Source of the DNA: CAWDMC01 sp963803295
GTDB lineage: Bacteria; Acidobacteriota; Terriglobia; UBA7540
Length of the DNA stretch: 64,000 bases
Assembly (NCBI GenBank): GCA_963803295.1
Contig: CAWDMC010000010.1
Location: 572,060 to 636,059, forward strand
Direction of reading: 5' to 3'
The translations under genes were made by a program, and so were the position numbers. The notes beneath the pieces were generated by a model. It saw only the letters and a program-made list of their open reading frames with translations, was not told the DNA's origin and made no database searches. Of the stretch, positions 56,939 through 64,000 are shown one piece after another (position 1 is the first letter of the stretch; every line of letters starts with the position of its first letter).

Positions 56939-57808
56939 ATGAGGATTCAAGGGAAGGCGCTTCTCGCCACGATTGTGATCAGCTCAGGTTTTCTCACCGT
57001 TCTGCTTGGGAGACGCTCCGTTCAAGGTGCCGGAATTCCTGGGCCGGAAGCCGAGGAAGGACGGCTGTTGCGATTCCCCGACGTCTACAAAGACAGGATT
57101 GTGTTTAGCTATGCGGGTGATCTCTGGCTGGTGGCGAGTTCCGGCGGAGTGGCTCGCCGTCTCACCAGCCATCCGGGCCTGGAACTCTTTCCGAAGTTTT
57201 CGCCTGACGGCAAATGGATCGCTTTCACCGGCCAGTACGACGGCAACTACAACGTATACGTGTTGCCCGCAGAAGGAGGCGAGCCGAAGCAACTGACATT
57301 CCTGCAGGGCGGCGGACACCTCAACGAGCGCATGGGAATTCACAATGAGGTGATCACCTGGACTCCCGATGGCAAACGGGTGATCTTCCTCTCCCGGCGC
57401 GATACGTATAACGATTGGTTTGGACGGCTATACAGCGTCCCCATCTCGGGCGGTCTCGCCGAGGCCCTGCCGCTTCCCAAGGGAGGTCTCACTTCCTTTT
57501 CTCCTGATGGCAACAGCATCGCTTACAACCAGATCTTCCGCAATTTTCGCACCTGGAAACGTTATACCGGCGGCATGGCCCAGGACATCACCATCTATAA
57601 TCTCAAAACCAGCCAGATCGAGCAGGTGCCGCATACCGAACACACCGACACGTTCCCCATGTGGCATGGCGACACCATCTACTTCGACTCCGATCGCGGC
57701 GCCGAGGAGCGCATGAATTTGTACTCCTACAGCCTGAAGAGCCACGAGGTCCGGCAACTGACGCATTTCAAGGAATGGGACGTCAACTGGCCGAGCCTTG
57801 GCCCGGAT
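56939..57808 (+). pseudogene. Tricorn-protease-like propeller, truncated at assembly join
   Basis: This is the N-terminal 290 residues of a secreted tricorn-type protein: signal (LLATIVISSGFLTVLLG), then FPDVYKDRIVFSYAGDLWLV and repeated PD40 blades (FPKFSPDGKWIAFTGQYDGN, WTPDGKRVIFLSRRD). Full proteins of the type have over 1,000 residues, including a PDZ and a Ser peptidase domain. The match ends at SLGPD (57,808); the codons after it belong to another gene. The start has AAGGAGG upstream. The truncation coincides with a change of base composition. Confidence 0.85.
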
Positions 57809-57812
57809 ACGT
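57800..57812. other. Chimeric junction between two genomes
   Basis: Left of this point the sequence is mid-GC and encodes a tricorn propeller. Right of it one sampled 60-base line (58,021) has 45 G/C against 38 at 57,001, and the frame encodes the C-terminus of a heme A synthase. Both genes are cut at the same spot. No repeat, integrase or att site marks the join. Confidence 0.85.
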
Positions 57813-57912
57813 CGACGTCGCGGTGGTGACGGCGCACCTCGGCATCGGCGCGGCGCTGCTCGCGACGATGGTCGCGCTCGGGTTGCTCGCGAGAGAGGCG
57901 GCGGCGCGATGA
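57802..57912 (+). pseudogene. Heme A synthase (CtaA/COX15) C-terminal fragment
   Basis: Only the last 36 residues are left: PGYVDVAVVTAHLGIGAALL and then a hydrophobic end LLAREAAAR. The VVTAHLGIGAALLAT helix with its heme-ligand His is typical of the final part of COX15. It overlaps the ctaB start (ATGA), the usual operon order for heme A production. The missing front is a result of the join at 57.8 kb. Confidence 0.65.
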
Positions 57913-58793
57913 CGACGACCACCGCGCTCACGACCGGGGCCCTTGGCACGCTGCGCGAGCTCGCGCTGCTCACGAAGCCGCGCATCACGCTGCTCGTGCT
58001 GGTGACGGCGGCGGGCGGGCTCTGGATCGCGCCCGAGCGCGTGTCGGCCGTGACGGCGATCGTGACGCTCGCGGCGACGGCCGCCGTCGTGAGCGCGGCG
58101 AACGCGCTCAACTGCTGGCTCGAGCGCGAGATCGACAAGCACATGACGCGCACCGCGAACCGGCCGCTCCCCGCGCGCCGGCTCGAGCCGCGCGTCGCGC
58201 TGGCGTTCGGGATCGGCGTCGGGCTCTTCTCGGTGCCGGTGCTGTGGATCGCGGCGAACCCACTGACCGGGCTGCTCGCGGCGATCGCGCTCGTCACGTA
58301 CGTCGGCATCTACACGCCGATGAAGCAGCGGAGCGCCAAGGCGCTGCTGATCGGCGCGGTGCCGGGCGCGCTGCCGCCGCTGATGGGCTACACGGCCGCG
58401 ACCAACCGCCTCGACGCGGTCGGCCTCGCCGTCTTCGGCATCCTCTTCTTCTGGCAGCTGCCGCACTTCCTCGCGATCGCGACGTTCCGCCGCGAGGAGT
58501 ACGAGCGCGCTGGCATCGGGTGCTTCCGTCGGTGCGCGGCGAGCGCGCGACGAAGATCCACGCGCTCCTCTACACGATCGCGCTCGTGCCCGTGACGCTC
58601 GCGCCGGTGGCGCTCGGCGCGGCGGGCTGGATCTACGGCGGCGTCGCGATCGCGCTCGACGTCGCGCTGCTCGCGGTGTGCGTGCGCGGCCTGCGCGCGC
58701 AAGGACACGCGCGCCTGGGCGCGCTCGCTCTTCGGCCTCTCGCTCGTCTACCTGACGCTGCTCTTCGCGGCGCTCATGATCGACGCGCGATGA
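57909..58793 (+). pseudogene. ctaB: Heme O synthase (protoheme IX farnesyltransferase), frameshifted
   Basis: This is a UbiA-type membrane prenyltransferase that makes heme O for cytochrome oxidase. ELALLTKPRITLLVLVTAAG and NCWLEREIDKHMTRTANRPL (substrate-metal motif) lie in the first frame, followed by YTPMKQRSAKALLIGAVPGA and FFWQLPHFLAIATFRREEY. Near 58,520 the frame shifts to VLPSVRGERATKIHALLYTI, and again near 58,705 to the last helix ending AALMIDAR. With the shifts corrected the length is about 295 residues. Confidence 0.9.
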
Positions 58794-59751
58794 GCGCGGC
58801 GCGCGCGGCGGCGACGGGATCGCAGGCGCCGCGGCTCGAGGTGCGCGACGTCGTGCACTCGTTCGGCGAGCGGCGCGTGCTCGACGGGCTCTCGTTCGAG
58901 GTGCGCCGGGCGAGATCTTCGGGCTGCTCGGGCCGAACGGCTCGGGCAAGAGCACGACGTTCGGCGTGCTTACGGGGCTCGTGCGGCCGAGCGGCGGCGC
59001 GCGCGTGCGGCTCGACGGCGCGGAGGTCGCGCCGGGCGCGCGGGCGCTGCGCGCGGCGCTCGGGGTCGTGTTCCAGGCGCCGAGCCTCGACCCGAAGATG
59101 ACGGGCCGCGAGAACCTCGCGCATGGGCGCGGCGCTGCACGGCGCTGCGCGGCGCGCGCGCGAGAGAGCGGATCGACGCGCTGCTCGAGCTCGCGGAGCT
59201 GCGCGACCGGGCGGGCGAGCCCGTCAAGCGCTACTCCGGCGGGATGAAGCGGCGCCTCGAGCTCGCGCGCGCCCTCGTGCACGCGCCGCGCATCCTCCTG
59301 ATGGACGAGCCGACGACCGGGCTCGACGAGGGCGCCTACCAGCGGACGTGGGCGCGCATCGGGGAGCTGCGCGCGCGCGACGGGCTCACGGTCGTGCTGA
59401 CGACGCACCGGCACGACGAGGCGGAGCGCTGCGATCGCGCTGGCGGTCGTCGACGGTGGGCGCGTGATCGCGGAGGGCACGCCCGAGGCGCTGCGGCAGC
59501 GCGTGTCGGGCGACGTCATCACGCTCGAGGGCCCCGACGCCCGACGCGATCGCGCAGAGCGTGAACGAGCGCGCTCGGGCTCGAGGCGCGCGTCGTCGGC
59601 GGGCGCGTGCTCGTCGAGCGCGAGCGCGGGCCACGAGCTCGTGCCGCGCATCGTCGAGGCGCTGCCGCCGGGGCGACTGTCGTCGGTGTCGATGCGTCGC
59701 CCGACGCTGGCCGACGCGTTCGTGAAGCTCACCGGGAAGGGGCTCGCTTGA
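58790..59751 (+). pseudogene. ABC-2 type transporter ATPase, frameshifted
   Basis: The ATPase domain is split over several frames. Walker A GPNGSGKSTTFGVLTGL and the Q-loop VVFQAPSLDPKMTGREN lie after a shift at about 58,908. The signature YSGGMKRRLELARAL, Walker B ILLMDEPTTGLD and H-loop VVLTTHRHDEAERC follow after a second shift near 59,130. The last 40 residues (RRPTLADAFVKLTGKGLA) are in yet another frame. Start and stop overlap both neighbours (ATGA, TGATG). It pairs with the permease that follows. Confidence 0.85.
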
Positions 59752-60641
59752 TGGACACGGCGCGCGAAGAGGCGATGGAGCCGGCGGCGCGCGAGGCCGC
59801 GCGCGCGCGAGGCTCGGAGGCGCCCGCGGCGCCCGGCGCGCCTGCGCGCTCCGCGCTCGCGCACGACCTCGCGACCATCGGCGTCCTGCTGGCGCGCGCG
59901 ACGTCGTCCGCTTCTTCCGCGAGAAGAGCCGCGTCGCCGGCGCGCTCCTGCAGCCGCTCATCTTCTGGCTGGTGATCGGCTCGGGCCTGTCGCCGACGTT
60001 CCGCCTGCGCGGCGCCGAGCACGTCGGCTACCTCGAGTACTTCTTCCCGGGCGTCGTGATGATGGTGCTGCTGTTCACGGCGATCTTCACGACGATGAGC
60101 GTGATCGAGGATCGGCACCAGGGCTTCTTGCAGTGCGGTGCTCGTCGGGCCGGGCTCGCGCGCCGCGATCGTGCTCGGCAAGGCGCTCGGCTCGACGACG
60201 GTCGCGCTCGTGCAGGCCGCTGTTCATCGTGCTGCTCGCGCCGGCTGGCCGGCTTCGCGTGCGCGGGCGTCGACGTGGCCGCTGCTCGTCGCGGCGCTCG
60301 TGCTGAGCAGCGTCGCGCTCTCGGCGGTGGGCTTCGCGGTGGCGTGGTGGCTCGACTCGACGCAGGGCTACCACGTCGTGATGAGCGTGCTCCTGCTGCC
60401 GCTGTGGGTCGTCTCCGGCGCGATGTTCCCGCCGCCGCGCATCGCGTGGCTGCAGACCGCGGCGGCGCTCAACCCCATGGCGCACGGCGTCGCCGTGATC
60501 CGCGCTCGCGCTCTATGGGGGCCATGCGCCGGCCGGCACCGCGGTCGGGAGCGCCTCGATGTCGATGAGCTCGTCGTGCTGGCGGGCTTCGCGGCGGCGG
60601 CCGTCGCGCTCGCGACGTTCGTGTGCGCGCGGCGCAGGTGA
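59751..60641 (+). pseudogene. ABC-2 type permease, frameshifted
   Basis: This is the membrane partner of the ATPase. After a charged N-terminus the frame shifts near 59,900 and 59,940 into LIFWLVIGSGLSPTFRL and LEYFFPGVVMMVLLFTAIFT, then near 60,135 and 60,220. It recovers with LVLSSVALSAVGFAVAWWLD and VVMSVLLLPLWVVSGAMFPP. Six helices are recognisable. The position between ctaB and SCO1 suggests a role in cytochrome oxidase or copper assembly, as in related clusters. Confidence 0.75.
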
Positions 60642-60644
60642 GCG

Positions 60645-61314
60645 ATGTCTGCGCGCGCCGAGGCTCGGAGCACGATCTGGAAGGTGAGCGCGGTCGTCGT
60701 CGCGCTCGCGGCGGTGCTGATCGTGTCACGGCTCGTCGCGGGGGCGGCCGGCGCGGGCGGCTCGGGCGGCGGCACCTCCGGGATCGACGGCGCGGGCGAC
60801 GGCGAGCTGCCCGAGCTGCTCGACGCGCCCGAGTTTCGCCTCGTCGATCAGAACGGTCAGGCGTTCGGCTCGCGCGAGCTCCGCGCGGCAAGGCGTGGAT
60901 CGCGGACTTCGTGTTCACGACCTGCACGACGGTCTGTCCGCTCCTGACGTCCAAGATGGCGAACCTCGCGCGCCGCCTCGCTCCGCTCGGAGACCGCGTG
61001 CACTTCGGTCTCGTTCTCCGTCGACCCCGAGCGCGACACGCCCGCGGCCCTGCGCGAGTACGCGCGCCGCTACCGCGCCAATCCGCGGCGCTGGTCGTTC
61101 CTGACGGGCTCGCCCGACACGGTGCGCCGCACGGTCGTCGACGGGCTCAAGCGGGTGATCGATCGGAGCCCGGCGCGAGCATGCAGGTCCTGCACGGGAG
61201 CCGCTTCCTGCTCTTCGACGGCAACGCGAAGCTGCGCGCGTGTCTACGACGGAGGCGGAACGCCTCGCGGAGCTCGAGCGCGACGCGCGGCGGCTGATCG
61301 AGGCGGACGACTGA
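60645..61314 (+). pseudogene. SCO1/SenC copper chaperone, frameshifted
   Basis: A thioredoxin-fold copper-delivery protein for cytochrome oxidase CuA. After one membrane anchor (VSAVVVALAAVLIVSRLVAG), the frame shifts near 60,890 into KAWIADFVFTTCTTVCPLLT with the copper-binding CxxxC. It shifts again near 61,007 into SVDPERDTPAALREYARRYR, and near 61,170 into MQVLHGSRFLLFDGN with the third ligand His. Its location downstream of ctaB fits cytochrome oxidase assembly. Confidence 0.85.
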
Positions 61315-61344
61315 GCGACCGCGCGATGGGCGAGGAGGACGCGG

Positions 61345-61767
61345 ATGAGCACCGTAGAGACGCTGGCCCTCATGAACGCTTCGATGAACGCGGCGTCCGC
61401 GTTCTTCGCGATAAGCGCCTGGCGCGCGGTGCGCCGCCGCGAGGTGCCGCGCCACCGCGCGCTGATGCTCACCGCGTTCACGTTCTCGACGCTCTTCCTC
61501 GCGGGATACCTCACGCGTATCGCGCTCTTCGGCGACACGCACTTCCTCGGCACGGGCGCGTTGCGCATCGCGTACTTCGTGCTCCTCGGCTCGCACGTGC
61601 TGCTCGCGCTGGCGGTCGTGCCGCTCGTCCTGCGCACGCTCTACCTCGCGCTCCGCAAGCGCTTCGACCAGCACCGCCGCATCGCGCGCGTGACGTTTCC
61701 CATCTGGGTCTACGTCTCGGTGACGGGCGTGCTCGTCTACCTGATGCTCTATCGCCTGCCGACGTGA
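61345..61767 (+). CDS. DUF420 membrane protein (CtaM-like)
   Basis: This is a membrane protein of 140 residues with four helices, intact in one frame. LMNASMNAASAFFAISAWRA, RHRALMLTAFTFSTLFLAGY, YFVLLGSHVLLALAVVPLVL and RIARVTFPIWVYVSVTGVLV match DUF420. The conserved His residues of the family (RHRAL, SHVLL, QHRRIAR) are present. DUF420 proteins, called CtaM in Gram-positive bacteria, help mature heme-copper oxidases. This agrees with the ctaA, ctaB and SCO1 genes upstream. Confidence 0.85.
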   Translation: MSTVETLALMNASMNAASAFFAISAWRAVRRREVPRHRALMLTAFTFSTLFLAGYLTRIALFGDTHFLGTGALRIAYFVLLGSHVLLALAVVPLVLRTLYLALRKRFDQHRRIARVTFPIWVYVSVTGVLVYLMLYRLPT

Positions 61768-61777
61768 CGCGCGGCGC

Positions 61778-62647
61778 CTACGACGTGCAATACCCGCGCG
61801 CCGGGTGCTGCACCTGGCGCAGCTTCGTGCGCGCCTGACCCACGAGCGGCGAACTCGCCTGCGTGCGGATGAGCGCCTCGAGCGCGCCGCGCGCGTCCGT
61901 GCACGCGTGCAGCCGCCAGAACGCCTCCGCCATGTCGAAGAGCGCCTCGTCGATCGCGTCGCCCTGCGCGTAGTCGCTCAGGACCTTGCGCAGCTCGCCG
62001 AGCGCGGTCGCCGGCCGGTTCTCCTGCAGGTAGCTCGCGCCGATCATGTACTGCGCGTTGTCGGCGTGGTCGTCCTGCGGGTAGCGCGTCAGGTACTCGC
62101 GGAAGATCGCTCGCGCCTTGGAGTACTCCCCCGCGCGGTGCGCCCGCTCGCCGGCCGCGAAGTGCTCGCCGCGGTCCGCCGGGATCTGCGAGGCGTCGAC
62201 CGGCATGTCGAGCCCGGCTTTGCGCGCGACCTGCTCGATCCGCTGATTGACCTCCGTGCGCTGCGCCGCCATCTCGCGCCCGAGCTGCTCGAGCGAGTTC
62301 TTGATCTCGGCGACCTGCCCCTCGAGCGTGGAGAGCTGCGTGCGCATCTCCTCGACCTGCGCGCCCGTGTCCGCGCTGTTGCGCGTGACGACGCGCGTCG
62401 CCTTCTCGAGCACGCCCTGGAGCTCGTGCACCTGGCCCTGCGCCTTGGTGATCTCCGTGCGCAGCTGCGCGCGCTCGTTGCGGAAGCCGGCCTCGAGCGT
62501 CGCGATGCGGCGCTCGTGCTCCTCGCCCTCGCCGGCGCTCGTCCACAGGAAGCAGCCGCCGAGGACGCTTCCTGCGACGACGAGCGCCACGAGGCGCGCA
62601 GCGCGCGAGCCAAGGACATCGAGGACCACGAACGAACCACCACGCAT
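61778..62647 (-). CDS. CpoB/YbgF-like lipoprotein with TPR
   Basis: This protein of 289 residues begins with a hydrophobic leader and lipobox GSVLGGC near residue 31, so it is lipid-anchored. A coiled coil of about 100 residues (EHERRIATLEAGFRNERAQL to QLGREMAAQRTEVNQRIEQV) leads to tetratricopeptide repeats (GEYSKARAIFREYLTRYPQD, RPATALGELRKVLSDYAQGD). This is the CpoB (YbgF) arrangement of the Tol-Pal system. It lies just downstream of the Pal-like gene on the same strand and is unbroken. Confidence 0.88.
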   Translation of the reverse strand: MRGGSFVVLDVLGSRAARLVALVVAGSVLGGCFLWTSAGEGEEHERRIATLEAGFRNERAQLRTEITKAQGQVHELQGVLEKATRVVTRNSADTGAQVEEMRTQLSTLEGQVAEIKNSLEQLGREMAAQRTEVNQRIEQVARKAGLDMPVDASQIPADRGEHFAAGERAHRAGEYSKARAIFREYLTRYPQDDHADNAQYMIGASYLQENRPATALGELRKVLSDYAQGDAIDEALFDMAEAFWRLHACTDARGALEALIRTQASSPLVGQARTKLRQVQHPARGYCTS

Positions 62648-62670
62648 GCGCGCGCTCCGTGCTGCTCCGG

Positions 62671-63328
62671 CTACTGCTGCTCGACCTGCACGCGCCGGTC
62701 CTGCCTCCAGCTGTTCTCCTCGGTGCCGCGCGCCATCTCCTCGCCCATGGACGAAGTGGAGAACTTGCCGCGCTCGACCCCGAGCGAGACCATGTACTGC
62801 TGCGCCGACTGCGCGCGCCGCTCCCCGAGCGCGAGGTTGTACTCCTCGGTGCCTCGCGGATCGGTGTGCCCGTCAGGTGCACGCGCGGGATGTTGCGCTG
62901 CCGGATGCAGTCCGCGTTGCGCTGGAGCGAGCCGCGAGCCCCCTCGTCGAGCGTGCTCGAGTCGAACTCGAAGTAGACCGCCTCGAGCTCGCACGGACCG
63001 CTCGGCTGCTGGGTCTGCGTCGTGTCCTGTGTGGACTGGACCGGCGCGACGCACCGGTTGCCCTGGCAGTCCTGGCCCGCGGGGCAGTCGTTCGCGGATT
63101 GGCAGTAGCCCGAGGAATCGGATCGCAGCGACCGTCGTTGCACTCCTGTCCTGTCGGGCAGTCCGCGCTCGTCCGGCACATCTGGCAGTGCCCGTTGACG
63201 CAGTACTCGCCCTCGTGACAGTCGCTGTCCTCGTCGCAGTTCGGATAGTCCGGCCCACAGCCCGCGGCGAGCAGGGTGAGGCACGACGTCCAGACCAACG
63301 TCCAAACAAACGCGCTTCGGTGCGCCAT
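62671..63328 (-). pseudogene. Pal-like OmpA lipoprotein with Cys-rich domain, frameshifted
   Basis: A lipobox (TLLAAGC) is followed by Cys-rich modules (NCDEDSDCHEGEYCVNGHCQ, TSADCPTGQECNDGRC and QDCQGNRC). Next comes an OmpA C-terminal domain: VYFEFDSSTLDEGARGSLQR with GHTDPRGTEEYNLALGERRA in frames changed by indels near 63,120 and 62,860. Such Cys-rich modules in front of OmpA domains are common in Myxococcota. The TDPRGTxEYN motif binds peptidoglycan. The start follows GGAGAGAGAG. Confidence 0.8.
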
Positions 63329-63462
63329 CTCTCTCTCTCCTTGAGCAGGGCAGGGGGGAGCGCCGCGAGTACAGCGGCCGCGCGCACGTCTCTATTCGAG
63401 CCCGTCTAAACCACCGCCCACTCCTTGTCAACGAATGCGTGCGTCAGTATCTTGCCGCGCCC

Positions 63463-64000
63463 GATGGTCGCCGAGGCGTCCCAGCGCGGCGCGCGTCCCT
63501 TCTTGCTCGCGACCGACGTGCGGAAGATCCTCGTGCTCGCCGTGCCGGCGATGCTCGCGTTTCTCACGCAGACGCTCGTCAACATCGTCGACACCTGGTT
63601 CTTCAAGCACCTCGCCGAGCCCCAGCGCACCGACGGCCAGGCGATGCTCTCGCTCGCCCTCTCGCTTCTGTGGGCGATCGGCGGCTTCTTCAGCGCGATC
63701 TCGGTCGGCACCCAGGCGATCGTCGCCCGCCGCATCGGCGCGAACGACTCGCGCGCCGCGGGCGCGGTCCTCACCAACTCGGCGCTCGTCGCGACCGCGG
63801 TGAGCCTCGTCGCTTCCGTCGCTGGGTACCTCGCCATCCCCTACGTCTTCGCGCTCGCATCGAACGACCCCGAGTACGTGCGCCTCGGCGCAGATTACAC
63901 GCAGTGGCGCTTCGTCGGGCTCGTCTCGATGGTCGTCACGCAGGGCTTCAAGGCGTTCTTCGACGGCACGGGCCGCACGTACATCCACTTCGTCGTGCGG
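63463..64000 (+). CDS. MATE-family efflux protein, partial
   Basis: This is the first 179 residues of a multidrug and toxin extrusion transporter that runs off the window. After a short cytoplasmic start, helices read LVLAVPAMLAFLTQTLVNIV, ALSLLWAIGGFFSAISVGTQ, AVLTNSALVATAVSLVASV and RFVGLVSMVVTQGFKAFFDG, each followed by loops with MATE-like IVARRIGAND and FDGTGRT. The frame is intact, unlike its neighbours. Substrate unknown; the start might be upstream of 63463. Confidence 0.85.

Noticed and set aside
57783..59864. Very long Arg-rich frame on the minus strand (693 residues)
   Set aside because: It is antisense to ctaB and ABC genes; extreme GC leaves stop-free shadows. Composition is Arg/Ala only and no motif is seen.
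61805..63409. Long plus-strand frame opposite the CpoB-like and Pal-like genes
   Set aside because: Arg-rich shadow of two recognisable minus-strand genes.

Overview
The window is a mosaic of two unrelated genomes. Positions 1 to about 57,800 read as one Acidobacteriota-like chromosome. Support comes from an ADOP-type permease, exported Gfo/Idh oxidoreductases, a NIPSNAP protein, a tricorn-type propeller, an LpxI-type lipid A pathway and housekeeping gene order. Near 57,800 a tricorn-like gene stops mid-propeller and the next base already belongs to the tail of a heme A synthase. The sequence to 64,000 has much higher GC and a Myxococcota-like content: ctaA tail, ctaB, ABC transporter, SCO1, DUF420, CpoB-like, Cys-rich Pal-like and MATE genes. 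Most genes there carry single-base frameshifts. I read the join as an assembly chimera, or far less likely a very recent transfer.

Left segment, 1-7.7 kb: sucC and sucD on the minus strand are separated by a translationally coupled HEPN/unknown gene pair. Then come trpD, a secreted hypothetical, a DUF92 membrane protein, an adenosine-specific kinase, a cluster of REP-like palindromes and a CPBP protease. From 7.7 to 12.4 kb lies an accessory patch: a Phd/RelE toxin-antitoxin pair, an IS1-type element with a frameshifted transposase, a HigA-ImmA fusion behind a near-consensus promoter, small unknown genes and a decayed SDR gene. From 12.6 to 21.3 kb are a FecR-like surface protein, a PQQ dehydrogenase with cytochrome c, the ADOP permease, a cold-shock gene with a terminator-bearing leader, and a sulfite-oxidase-fold protein.

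From 21.5 to 29.3 kb a long minus-strand array runs fabZ, lpxA, lpxI, Gfo/Idh, TonB-like, DUF488, DUF488, a dual-OB-like gene and an ACP-KASIII fusion. The last four form the most interesting candidate system here. After an intergenic stretch holding a DNA-methylase relic come a cytosolic HtrA-like protease with a LuxR-type regulator lacking its phospho-acceptor Asp, cmk, rho, a lon gene broken by many frameshifts, and clpX-clpP-tig. From 41.8 to 57.8 kb lie a secreted aminopeptidase P, three tandem paralogues of an unknown membrane protein, a catabolic group (Gfo/Idh, NIPSNAP, CocE-like hydrolase, glycosidase), an aldo/keto reductase and deformylase (both frameshifted), a GDP-mannose-epimerase-like gene with a GHMP kinase, phosphoglucomutase and the truncated tricorn gene.

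I found no rRNA, no convincing tRNA and no CRISPR array. Family calls come from recalled motifs without database searches. Several start sites were moved from the longest frame to the codon with the better ribosome-binding site.
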